Below are positions 16,672 through 24,177 of a DNA stretch of 64,000 nucleotides, one piece after another. Position numbers and translations under genes: made by a program. The notes beneath the pieces were generated by a model. That model had not been told where the DNA came from, made no database searches, and was given only the letters and a program-made list of their open reading frames with translations. The stretch comes from JAOPZW01 sp963803375 (GTDB lineage: Bacteria > Actinomycetota > Thermoleophilia > Solirubrobacterales > Solirubrobacteraceae), in contig CAWDMB010000008.1 in NCBI GenBank assembly GCA_963803375.1, forward strand, positions 186,001 through 250,000, read 5' to 3'. The first letter of the stretch is position 1. Every line of letters starts with the position of its first letter.

Positions 16672-19335
16672 GTGAGGCTGTCGAGGCTGCTGGCGTGGGT
16701 CATGGGACTGGCGGCGCGGCGCCCGGCGGCCGTCGGGCTGGCCGTCGTCGCGCTCGCGCTCGCCGGCGGCGTGCTCGCGCTGCGCCTGCAGGCGACGGCC
16801 GCGAGCGAGACGCTGGTCGGCTCGGGGTCGCGCTCGGCCCAGGCCACCGCGCGCCTGCACGAGCGCTTCGGCGAGGAGGCCGTGTACGTCCTCGTGCGCG
16901 AGCCGGTCGCCCGGCTCGTGCTGACCTCGGACCTCGGGCACGTGCTCGGCCTCGAGGGCTGCCTGTCGGGCAAGCTGCCCTCCGACCGGCGGGCCCCGGG
17001 CGGCCCGCAGGGACCGTGCGCGCGGCTCGCGCGCACCAAGCCGGTACGGGTCGTCTTCGGGCCGGGCACGTTCCTCAACGAGGCGGTCGGGCGCATCCAG
17101 GGCGAGCTGCGCGCGCGCTCCCGGGGCGCCGCGGCCGACGGCGCCCGCGCGGCGCGCGCCGCGCGGGCGCTCGCCCGCGCCCAGGGACGCGGCCCGGCGC
17201 AGGCGCGGAGGCTCGGCGAGCAGGCCCGCGCGCTCGTCCAGGCGCAGTTCACGCGCGACGTGCTGACGCTCGCGGTGCGCTACGGCATCACGAGCGCGCC
17301 GAGCCTCGACGACCCGGCGTTCGTCTCGCGCATCGTCTTCGACGACAGCCGCGGGGCGGGCGTGCCCAAGGCGCGCTTCGCCTACCTCTTCCCGACCCCG
17401 AACGCTGCGCTCGTGCAGGTCCGGCTCAAGCCCGGCCTGGGCGACGCCGCCCGCCGCGACGCCATCGGCCAGATCCGTCGGGCGGCGGCGATGCCGCAGT
17501 GGCGCCTGCCCAACGGCAAGGGCTCCTACCTCGTCACCGGAGCCCCGGTCGTCGCGAGCGACCTGTCGTCGTCGCTGCCGCGCTCGATCGCCGTGCTGCT
17601 GGCCGTGGCCGTCGCGGTCATGGCGCTGACCCTCGCCCTCGTGTTCCGCGCCCGGATGGCGCTGGCGCCGCTGGTCGTCGCGCTCGCGGCCGCCGGCATC
17701 ACGTTCGGGGCGCTGGCCGCCTTCGGGGCGTCGCTGACGATGGCCTCGATCGCGGTCGCGCCGATCCTGCTCGGCCTCGCCGTCGACTACGCGATCCAGC
17801 TGCAGGCGCGCGTGCAGGAGGAGCAGCGCGGCGGCGGCGGGGGGGCCGGTCGGCGCGGCTCGCTCGCGGACGCCGTCGAGCGCACGGCGGCGCGCGGGGC
17901 GCCCGCGGTGCTCGTGGCGGCGACGGCCACGGCCGCCGGCTTCGCGGTCCTGCTGCTGTCGCCGGTGCCGATGGTGCGCGGCTTCGGCGGCCTGCTCGTG
18001 GCCGGGATCGCGGTCGCCCTGGCGTGCGCGCTCACGCTCGGCATCGCCGCGCTGAGCGCCGGCGCGCGCCGGCGCCCGCGCGCGCCGCGCGCGCGCGGGC
18101 GCGGGGCCGGCGCAGGGGTCGCAGCGCTGCGCGGTGCGCGCGAGCTCGTGACCGCCAACCCGCTCGCCCGGCGGGCGCGCAGCGGCGCCGCCGGCGCCGG
18201 CGCCGGAGCGCTGCGCGGCGCCGTCGCCCGCCCGGGCCGCGTGGTGGCGCTTGCGGTCGCGATCGCCGTCGTGGGCTGGGGCCTGGACACCCGGGCCGCC
18301 GTCGAGTCGGACATCACGAAGCTCGTGCCGCAGGACCGCTCGGTGCGCGACCTGCAGGCGCTCCAGCGAGCGACCGGCGTCGGCGGCGAGGTGGACGTGC
18401 TCGTCACGGGCCGGCGCGTCACCGACCCGAAGGTCGTCGCCTGGATGACCCGCTACCAGCGCGGGCTGCTCGAGCGCTTCGGCTACTCCGATCGCCGCGG
18501 CTGCGGGCAGGCCGAGCTCTGCCCGGCCTTCTCGCTGCCCGACCTCTTCCGCGGCGCCGGGGCCACGAGCGCGGCGCGCATCGACGCGCTCCTCGACGCC
18601 GTGCCGCCGTATTTCTCGCAGGGCGTCATCACCCGCGACCGGCGCACGGCGACGCTCGCCTTCGGCATCCGCCTCGCCCCGCTCGAGCGCCAGTTCGAGA
18701 TCATGCGCGAGATGCGCCGAGGCCTGCGCCCGCCGCGCGGCGTGACGGCCGAGCTCGCCGGCCTGCCCGTCCTCGCGGCCGAGGCCAACGACGCGATCGC
18801 GGCGCCGTGGCGGCGGCTGGCCGCCGTGGCCGCCGGACTGGCGGCGGTCGCGCTCGTGCTGCTCGTCGCCCTGCGCAGCCGGCGGCGCGCGTTCGTGCCG
18901 CTCGTCCCGATCGCCCTGGCCGGCGGCTGGTCGGCGCTCGTGCTCTTCGCGCTGCGGGTCCCGCTCAACCCGATGTCGGTCGTGCTCGGCGCGCTCGTGG
19001 TGGCGATCTCGACGGAGTTCAGCGTCCTGCTCTCCGAGCGCTACGCGAGCGAGCGCGCGGCCGGCCACGACCTGGGCGCAGCGCTCTCGCGCACGTACGG
19101 CTCGACCGGCGCGGCCGTGCTGGCCTCGGGGACGACGGCGATCGCGGGCTTCGCGGTGCTCGTCGTCTCCGACGTGCGGATGCTGCGCGACTTCGGCTTC
19201 GTCACGGTCGTCGACCTCGCCGTCGCGCTGGCCGGCGTCATGGTCGTGCTCCCCGCCGTGCTCGTCCTCGCCGAGCGCCGCGGCGCGCGCGGGCGCGCGC
19301 GGATGCGCCGCCGGGCGCGAGCCGGGGTCGGCTAG
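16672..19335 (+). CDS. RND-superfamily (MMPL-type) transporter
   Basis: This 887-residue proton-driven transporter is expected to move lipids or other hydrophobic molecules. It has the RND layout: a first helix (about 15-36), a large extracytoplasmic loop, a bundle of helices at about 300-470, a seventh helix near 523, a second large loop and a final bundle at about 715-870. The conserved Asp in LGLAVDYAIQLQ fits the proton-relay helix; the second half has VVAISTEFSVLLSERYA at the matching place. Two hydrophilic inserts (after about 385 and 460) are Arg/Gly/Ala-rich and low complexity. Placement directly after six Mce genes recalls mycobacterial links between Mce and MmpL proteins, so shared lipid substrates are a reasonable inference. 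Confidence 0.88.
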   Translation: MRLSRLLAWVMGLAARRPAAVGLAVVALALAGGVLALRLQATAASETLVGSGSRSAQATARLHERFGEEAVYVLVREPVARLVLTSDLGHVLGLEGCLSGKLPSDRRAPGGPQGPCARLARTKPVRVVFGPGTFLNEAVGRIQGELRARSRGAAADGARAARAARALARAQGRGPAQARRLGEQARALVQAQFTRDVLTLAVRYGITSAPSLDDPAFVSRIVFDDSRGAGVPKARFAYLFPTPNAALVQVRLKPGLGDAARRDAIGQIRRAAAMPQWRLPNGKGSYLVTGAPVVASDLSSSLPRSIAVLLAVAVAVMALTLALVFRARMALAPLVVALAAAGITFGALAAFGASLTMASIAVAPILLGLAVDYAIQLQARVQEEQRGGGGGAGRRGSLADAVERTAARGAPAVLVAATATAAGFAVLLLSPVPMVRGFGGLLVAGIAVALACALTLGIAALSAGARRRPRAPRARGRGAGAGVAALRGARELVTANPLARRARSGAAGAGAGALRGAVARPGRVVALAVAIAVVGWGLDTRAAVESDITKLVPQDRSVRDLQALQRATGVGGEVDVLVTGRRVTDPKVVAWMTRYQRGLLERFGYSDRRGCGQAELCPAFSLPDLFRGAGATSAARIDALLDAVPPYFSQGVITRDRRTATLAFGIRLAPLERQFEIMREMRRGLRPPRGVTAELAGLPVLAAEANDAIAAPWRRLAAVAAGLAAVALVLLVALRSRRRAFVPLVPIALAGGWSALVLFALRVPLNPMSVVLGALVVAISTEFSVLLSERYASERAAGHDLGAALSRTYGSTGAAVLASGTTAIAGFAVLVVSDVRMLRDFGFVTVVDLAVALAGVMVVLPAVLVLAERRGARGRARMRRRARAGVG

Positions 19336-19387
19336 TGCGAGAAGGCCCACTAGTGCGCTCACCCGAACGGTGCGAGCGGGCCCGTTG

Positions 19388-20011
19388 ATGCGGCTCGGGT
19401 GGCTCGCGGTCGCGGCGGCCGTCGTGCTGGTGGGATGGGTCACGTTCAACACGCTGCGCTCGGACGGCGTCGGCTCGGAGGGCGTGGCCGCCGGCCGGCC
19501 GATGCCGCCGTTCGCCGCGCCGCTGGCGCTGAGCTCGCTCGACGGCGACGTCAACGTCGCGCGGCGCGCCGACCAGGGCGCCGCCGGCCGGCGTCCGGCG
19601 TGCTCGGTGCGCGGCCCGCGGGTCCTCAACGTCTGCGCCCTGTACGAGCGCGGGCCCGTCGTCCTCGCCTTCCTCGCCACTCGCGGCGCGCGCTGCACGC
19701 GCGAGCTCGATCGCCTGCAGCGGCTGCGCGCGCGTCACCGGGACGTCGGCTTCGCGGCGGTGTCGATCCGCGGCGACCGCGACGAGCTGCGGGCCACGAT
19801 TCGCCGCCACCGCTGGACGTTCCCGGTCGGCTACGACCGCGACGGCGTCCTGGCCAACCTCTACGGCGTCGCCGTCTGCCCGGCGATCACCTACGGGCTG
19901 CCCGGCGGCGTCGTCCACGACACGAGCATCGGCGAGCTCGACCTGGCCGGCCTGCGGGCGCGCGTCGGGCGGCTCGAGCGCGCCGCCCGCGCCCGCGGCT
20001 GGCGGCCGTGA
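19388..20011 (+). CDS. Membrane-anchored thioredoxin-fold (peroxiredoxin/TlpA-like) protein lacking a CXXC
   Basis: This 207-residue protein has an N-terminal signal anchor (LAVAAAVVLVGWVTFNTL) and an AhpC/TlpA-like domain: PVVLAFLATRGARCTRELDRL, then VGFAAVSIRGD and a GVAVCPAITYGLPGGVV segment. A classic CXXC is absent; a single Cys (ARC) sits at the usual active-site turn, as in one-Cys peroxiredoxins. It should face outside the membrane. ATG 19388 is used because it directly precedes the anchor; an in-frame GTG lies at 19370. The next gene overlaps its stop by four bases. Confidence 0.7.
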   Translation: MRLGWLAVAAAVVLVGWVTFNTLRSDGVGSEGVAAGRPMPPFAAPLALSSLDGDVNVARRADQGAAGRRPACSVRGPRVLNVCALYERGPVVLAFLATRGARCTRELDRLQRLRARHRDVGFAAVSIRGDRDELRATIRRHRWTFPVGYDRDGVLANLYGVAVCPAITYGLPGGVVHDTSIGELDLAGLRARVGRLERAARARGWRP

Positions 20012-20694
20012 GCCCCGCCCGCGGGCCCGAGCCCGATCCCGACCCCGAGTCCGGCTGGGTCGAGCGCGAGCTGGCGCTCGAGTTCCCCGCCCTCGCGCTG
20101 TCCTCCGTGGTGGTCGGAGCGCCCGCGGGTCGACGGCGCGGGAATCCTGCGCTCGCCGAGCGGATGCGCGCCCTCTCGGACCGGTTCACCGGCCGGCGGG
20201 CGGTGGCGATCCGCCGTGAGCCCGTGCCCGCGGCCTACCGCGCCTTCTTCCGCCAGGTCGGACTCGATCCCGACGTGCAGCGCACGCCGGTGGAGGCCGC
20301 CGTCGTCGAGCGCCTGCTGAGCGGCGGCCTGCGCTCGCGCGGGCCCCTCGACGACGCGCTGCTGCTCGCGGTCATGGAGACGGCCGTCCCCGTCTGGGCG
20401 CTCGACGACGGCGCGCTGGACGGGCCGCTCGGCCTGCGCGGCGCGCGCCGGGGCGAGCGCCTGGGGGAGGGGGCGCTGGCCTCCGACCTGTCCCCGCGGC
20501 GGCTCGTGGTGGCGGACGCGGCGCGCCCCGTCGCCGTCCTCTTCGGCGACGTCGCCCCGAGCGCGCGGCCCGCCGGCGCGACCCGGCGGCTGCGGCTCAT
20601 CGCCGTCCGCGTCCCCGGAGTGCCCGCCGTCCACGCCGAGGAGGCGCTGTGGACGGCGGCCGAGGTGCTGCGCGCCGACGCACCCGGCGGGTAG
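20008..20694 (+). CDS. Stand-alone B3/B4-domain protein (tRNA-synthetase-like domain)
   Basis: This 228-residue protein starts at GTG 20008 in a GTGA overlap with the thioredoxin-fold gene. The middle contains the B3/B4 pattern known from the phenylalanyl-tRNA synthetase beta chain: AYRAFFRQVGLDPDVQRTP followed by EAAVVERLL and a LAVMETAVPVWALDDG segment. Stand-alone copies are widespread; some are thought to hydrolyse mischarged tRNA or D-aminoacyl products, but the role is unproven. The coupling to an extracytoplasmic redox protein looks incidental. A new promoter box overlaps its stop codon. Confidence 0.7.
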   Translation: MSPARGPEPDPDPESGWVERELALEFPALALSSVVVGAPAGRRRGNPALAERMRALSDRFTGRRAVAIRREPVPAAYRAFFRQVGLDPDVQRTPVEAAVVERLLSGGLRSRGPLDDALLLAVMETAVPVWALDDGALDGPLGLRGARRGERLGEGALASDLSPRRLVVADAARPVAVLFGDVAPSARPAGATRRLRLIAVRVPGVPAVHAEEALWTAAEVLRADAPGG

Positions 20695-20697
20695 ACT
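20692..20697 (+). promoter_or_regulatory. Candidate leaderless -10 box (TAGACT)
   Basis: TAGACT overlaps the stop of the B3/B4 gene and ends 7 nt before ATG 20705. The context TAGACTCG(N)GGCCATG recurs almost unchanged at 48392-48408. Confidence 0.5.
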
Positions 20698-20704
20698 CGC
20701 GGCC

Positions 20705-21190
20705 ATGATCGAGCTCGACCGTCGCGCGAGCGAGCGAGCGCCGCACCGGGCCGACGCGCAGGACGGGCGCGAGCGTGCCGCGCGCGCGCAGCTGCGGGCC
20801 CAGATCGGCGACCTCGAGCGCCGGCTCGCGCAGACGACGATCGGCGCGCCGGACGCCGGCGGGCTCGCCGCGCTCGGGTCGCCCGCGCCGGGGGCCCCGC
20901 GGGTGCTGTCGCTGGGCGAGCTCGAGCAGGTGCGCGACGCGCTGGCCGACGGGCTGCGAGCCGCCCACGCCGCGCTCGCGCGCCGCGGCGCCGCGCAGGA
21001 GCGCCACCGCAGCCGCTTGGAGGCCATGCTGCTCGAGCCCGGCCGCCACCGCTTCGAGCGCGTCGCCCGCCGCGACCTGGGGGAGGACGGCTGCGGCGTC
21101 TGGCAGGTTCGTCCGCGCCTCGGGCTGATCGGGATGCTCATGGGCTGGTGGCAGGTCAAGCTCTCCTCGGGCTGTCCCTTAGCCGCCTGA
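20705..21190 (+). CDS. Conserved hypothetical protein with C-terminal GMLMGWWQVKLSSGC motif
   Basis: This 161-residue protein has no recognised domain. The N-terminal 120 residues are Ala/Arg-rich and helical (coiled-coil-like, ERRLAQ and LADGLRAAHAALARRG). The C-terminus is distinctive: WQVRPRLGLIGMLMGWWQVK then LSSGCPL, a strongly patterned hydrophobic end that looks conserved rather than random. The last 25 residues may associate with the membrane. It begins 7 nt after a TAGACT box and is followed after 7 bp by a small membrane protein gene. Confidence 0.6.
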   Translation: MIELDRRASERAPHRADAQDGRERAARAQLRAQIGDLERRLAQTTIGAPDAGGLAALGSPAPGAPRVLSLGELEQVRDALADGLRAAHAALARRGAAQERHRSRLEAMLLEPGRHRFERVARRDLGEDGCGVWQVRPRLGLIGMLMGWWQVKLSSGCPLAA

Positions 21191-21197
21191 CACGCCG

Positions 21198-21665
21198 ATG
21201 GGCCGCCGCAGCCGCAAGCGAGGGCTGACCACGCCCCGGGCCGCCCCCGGCGCCGTCGTCGCGCCGCGCGCGCCCACCCCGCGCGCGCGCACGCGCGACG
21301 CGCCCAAGGCGCCGTGGTCGCCGTTCCCGCTCGTCGAGCTCTGCGTCCTCGTCGCGCTCGCGCTGATCGCGCTCGGCGTGCTCACCGACGGCGGCCGGCG
21401 CGGCGTCCTGCTCGCGTGCGGCCTGACGCTCATCACGCTGGCCGGCCTCGAGATCGCCGTGCGCGAGCACGTCGCGGGCTTTCGCTCGCACTCGACGTTG
21501 CTCGCCGCCGCGTGCGCGCTCGCGGTGGTCGTCCCGCTCGCGCTCCTCACGGGCCTGCCGAAGCTCGTCCTCGCTCCCATCGCCGTGCTCGTCCTCGGAG
21601 CCGCCCTCGCGTTGCTGCGCGGCGCCTTCCGCGCGCGCTCGGGCGGCCTGAGCTTCCGCGCGTGA
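21198..21665 (+). CDS. Small membrane protein, function unknown
   Basis: This 155-residue protein has an Arg-rich N-terminal 40 residues and then four hydrophobic helices (about 45-62, 70-86, 98-118 and 120-140), ending in an Arg-rich tail. No known family motif is seen. It starts 7 bp after the preceding gene and its stop overlaps the GTG of the VOC-family gene, so the three are probably co-transcribed. Confidence 0.6.
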   Translation: MGRRSRKRGLTTPRAAPGAVVAPRAPTPRARTRDAPKAPWSPFPLVELCVLVALALIALGVLTDGGRRGVLLACGLTLITLAGLEIAVREHVAGFRSHSTLLAAACALAVVVPLALLTGLPKLVLAPIAVLVLGAALALLRGAFRARSGGLSFRA

Positions 21666-22144
21666 GACCCCACGGCGGGTCCTCCCGCGACGACGCCGCG
21701 GACCCGGCGGGGCGGTCCGCGGGGAGCGCATCCGAGCCCCGCCGGCTGCGCCTGTTCGGCCTGCACCACGTCACGGCGATCTGCGCGGACCTCGAGCGCA
21801 CGACCGCCTTCTACCGCGACGTCCTCGGGCTCGCGCTGATCCGCGAGGGCCGCAACGACGACGATCCCGACGCCCGCCACTTCTGGTTCGGCGACGCGCA
21901 CGGCACGGCGGGCACGCTCGTCTCCTTCATGGAGTACCCCGAGATGGAGCCGGGACGGGTGGGCGTCGGCTCGACGCACCACTTCGCGTTCGCGGTCGGT
22001 TCGAGCGCGGAGCTCGACGGCTGGCGCGAGCACCTGCGCGCGCGGGAGGTGGCCTGCACCGAGGTCTTCGACCGCGGTGGCCTGCGCTCGGTCTACCTGC
22101 GCGATCCCGACGGGCACATCGTCGAGCTCGCGGCGGCGGCCTGA
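21662..22144 (+). CDS. VOC superfamily (glyoxalase/ring-cleavage dioxygenase-like) protein
   Basis: This 160-residue cytoplasmic metalloenzyme-like protein starts at GTG 21662 in a GTGA overlap. One VOC unit follows a disordered N-terminus of 35 residues: LHHVTAICADLERTTAFYRD, then HHFAFAV, and finally YLRDPDGHIVELA. The two His and the final Glu (HHVT, HHFA, VELA) are positioned as the usual metal ligands, so it is probably active as a dimer. The family covers glyoxalases, epimerases and extradiol dioxygenases; the substrate is not evident. Confidence 0.8.
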   Translation: MRPHGGSSRDDAADPAGRSAGSASEPRRLRLFGLHHVTAICADLERTTAFYRDVLGLALIREGRNDDDPDARHFWFGDAHGTAGTLVSFMEYPEMEPGRVGVGSTHHFAFAVGSSAELDGWREHLRAREVACTEVFDRGGLRSVYLRDPDGHIVELAAAA

Positions 22145-22210
22145 CCGGCGCCGCGCGGGGGCGGCGCAGGGCAGGGCCAGGCCCTCGCCGGGGCGAGCTC
22201 TCCGCGGGCC
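22145..22210. terminator. GC-rich convergent gap with dyad symmetry
   Basis: The gap between the convergent VOC and integration-host-factor genes holds AGGGCCAGGCCCT and CGCCGGGGCG dyads, which may stop transcription from both sides. No U tract is present. Confidence 0.3.
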
Positions 22211-22594
22211 TCAGGCGATGGCGGCCAGCGCGGGCTGGAGCGCCTCCCGGCGCCTCGCGCCCGTCGGGCGCTCGGCGCCCCCATCGGCGAGCATCGTCGC
22301 GAGCGCGCGGCGCTGGCGGTCGGTCATCGAGCCGATCGGCTTGTTCTCGGACATCGGCACGGCCTGCAGGAACTTGCGTGCGCGCGTGTGGCCCCAGCGG
22401 CGCTGGCTCGTCAGCAGGTCGCCGACGGTCATGCTCACGGCCTCCCACGGCGAGGCCAGGATCACGTCGGCGGCGGTCATCTCGCCGACGCCGACACGGC
22501 GCTTGAGCGCGGCCCGCGCCAAGCGGACGGCGTTGGCCCTCCGGAGCGCCTCCATGTGCTGTGGCCCAGGGGCCATCGTCGCTTCTGCGGTCAT
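22211..22594 (-). CDS. mihF: Actinobacterial-type integration host factor (mIHF/sIHF)
   Basis: This 127-residue nucleoid-associated DNA-binding protein is unrelated to the HU-like IHF of proteobacteria. The core about 30-110 matches the mIHF pattern: a first helix ANAVRLARAALKRRVGVG, then MTVGDLLTSQRRWGHTRARK, where the DNA-binding helix-two-turn-helix lies, and MTDRQRRALATMLA. ATG 22594 is preceded by AGGGAGG at good distance. The N- and C-terminal extensions (about 20 residues each) are Ala-rich. A promoter with good -35 and -10 boxes lies about 175 bp upstream, giving a long leader. In Streptomyces and mycobacteria this protein compacts DNA and affects many genes. Confidence 0.85.
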   Translation of the reverse strand: MTAEATMAPGPQHMEALRRANAVRLARAALKRRVGVGEMTAADVILASPWEAVSMTVGDLLTSQRRWGHTRARKFLQAVPMSENKPIGSMTDRQRRALATMLADGGAERPTGARRREALQPALAAIA

Positions 22595-22767
22595 CGATCC
22601 TCCCTGCTCCCTGCCCTCGAAGGAGCGCTCTATCGAGTGTGGACGTGCGTGTGTGCAGCGTTTGGCTCCGGGATTTCTGGCCTGAGCCGTCTGCCCCGCC
22701 ACCGCTCCCCGATCAACCTGGTGGGGCGGCTCACGGCGTTCCCGGAACGTGTCGCCGACGCCGGGGC

Positions 22768-22797
22768 AAAGTACGCGAGAGCCCCGTTGGCGGTCAA
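22768..22797 (-). promoter_or_regulatory. Sigma-70-type promoter for the integration host factor gene
   Basis: On the minus strand TTGACC (22792-22797) and TACTTT (22768-22773) are separated by 18 bp. Transcription would start near 22761 and leave a leader of about 165 nt before ATG 22594. The gap 22595-22908 otherwise holds no convincing gene. Confidence 0.6.
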
Positions 22798-22908
22798 CTT
22801 GTGAAGGGCGGCAACACGCGCAAAGAGCATGGATTTCCTCCGAGTGGTGTTTCGGCCTCGCCGCCCGGCGCCTCGGCACCGGTTCCAAGCGGCGCGGTCG
22901 CCGCTCCG

Positions 22909-24162
22909 TCAGCGCGTCGGGGGACCCGGCAGCGGGCCGTGCGCGGCCTCGAACGCGGTCTTCACCGCGGCGAAGGCGTCGAGCGCGCGCTCGAGCGTCG
23001 GGGCGTCGTGGGTGGCCATGACGCTCGTGCGCAGCAGCGCCCCGCCGGGCGGCACGGCGGGGTGCAGCGCGGTGTTGACGAAGACGCCCGCGTCGAAGAG
23101 CCCCTTCCAGAGCAGCGCGGCCTTCCAGTCGTCCTCGACGAGCACGGCGACGATCGGCGTGACAGCGTCGCCGTGACGCACGACCTTGAAGCCCCGCTCG
23201 AGCAGCCCGTCGCTCCAGCGCCGCGCGTTGCCGAGCACGCGGGCCATGAGCTCGCGGCCGTCCTCGGAGCGCACGATCGCGAGCGCGGCGTGCGCTGCGC
23301 CCACGGCCGCGGGCACAGCGGCCGCGGTGAAGAGGAACGCGCGCGAGGAGATCCGCAGGTACTCGACGACGTCGGCCGGCCCGGCGATGAAGCCGCCGCA
23401 CGAGGCCAGCGACTTCGAGAACGTGCCCATGCGCAGGTCGACGCGGTCCTCGACGCCCTGGAGCTCCGACGCTCCCGCGCCCCGCTCGCCGAGCACGCCC
23501 GCGGCGTGGGCCTCGTCGACCATGAGCCGCGCGCCGAAGCGCGCGCAGAGGGCGGCGATCCCGCCGAGCGGGGCGAGGTCGCCCTCCATCGAGAAGACGC
23601 CGTCGACCACGACGAGCACGCCCCCGCCGTCGCCCGCGGCGCGCTCGAGCGCGCGCTCGAGCTTGTCGAGGCGGTTGTGGCGGAAGGCGCGCAGCTTCGC
23701 GCGGCTCAGCAGGCAGCCGTCGAGGATCGAGGCGTGGTCGCCCGAGTCGGCCACGACGGTGTCGCCGGGCGCGAGGATCGTCCCGAGCGTCCCGACGTTG
23801 GCCTGGTGGCCGGTCGTGAAGACGATCGCGTCCTCGGTGCCGATCCAGTCGGCGATCTGCTCCTCGAGCTCGAGGTGCAGCGGGGTCGTCCCGTTCAGCA
23901 GCCGCGAGCCTGTGAGGCCAGTGCCGTAGCGGTCGAGCGCCTCGCGGGCGCCGCGCACGACGCGGGGGTCGCCGGTGAGGCCGAGGTAGTTGTTGGAGCC
24001 GAGCATGATCCGCTCGGCGCCCTCCATCTGCACCACGGGCAGGGCCGGCCCCTCGAGCACGCGGAAGTAGGGGAGCACGTCGGCCTCGCGGGCCGCGCGC
24101 AGCTGCTCGGCGCGCGCGTGGCCGCGGGTCTTGGCGAAGACGTCGATGCTCGTGTGGGGCAT
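22909..24162 (-). CDS. Alpha-oxoamine synthase (8-amino-7-oxononanoate synthase/serine palmitoyltransferase-like)
   Basis: This 417-residue PLP enzyme condenses an amino acid with an acyl-CoA, releasing CO2. Motifs are complete: SNNYLGL near residue 53, TTGHQANVGTLGT, a GDHASILDG segment with the ring-stacking His, VDEAHAAGV for the PLP-binding Asp, and GTFSKSLASCGGF with the Schiff-base Lys. Members include BioF, glycine C-acetyltransferase, HemA and serine palmitoyltransferase; the sequence alone does not decide between them. No biotin, heme or threonine genes lie nearby. The gene is divergent from a GNAT-type acyltransferase whose start lies 15 bp away, which makes an acyl-amino-ketone product pathway worth testing. 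Confidence 0.85.
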   Translation of the reverse strand: MPHTSIDVFAKTRGHARAEQLRAAREADVLPYFRVLEGPALPVVQMEGAERIMLGSNNYLGLTGDPRVVRGAREALDRYGTGLTGSRLLNGTTPLHLELEEQIADWIGTEDAIVFTTGHQANVGTLGTILAPGDTVVADSGDHASILDGCLLSRAKLRAFRHNRLDKLERALERAAGDGGGVLVVVDGVFSMEGDLAPLGGIAALCARFGARLMVDEAHAAGVLGERGAGASELQGVEDRVDLRMGTFSKSLASCGGFIAGPADVVEYLRISSRAFLFTAAAVPAAVGAAHAALAIVRSEDGRELMARVLGNARRWSDGLLERGFKVVRHGDAVTPIVAVLVEDDWKAALLWKGLFDAGVFVNTALHPAVPPGGALLRTSVMATHDAPTLERALDAFAAVKTAFEAAHGPLPGPPTR

Positions 24163-24163
24163 A

Positions 24164-24169
24164 TAGGGT
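24164..24169 (+). promoter_or_regulatory. Candidate leaderless -10 box (TAGGGT) in a 15-bp divergent gap
   Basis: TAGGGT ends 8 nt before GTG 24178. The whole gap to the opposite gene's ATG (24162) is 15 bp, so the two promoters must overlap each other's coding sequence. Confidence 0.4.
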
Positions 24170-24177
24170 GCGCCGCC

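Noticed and set aside
22630..22830. 66-residue minus-strand frame between the host-factor and oxoamine synthase genes
   Set aside because: It overlaps the host-factor promoter, shows no hydrophobic or domain pattern and has no ribosome site.
22909..24162. Naming the oxoamine synthase bioF
   Set aside because: No biotin genes are near and family motifs do not separate BioF, Kbl and serine palmitoyltransferase.
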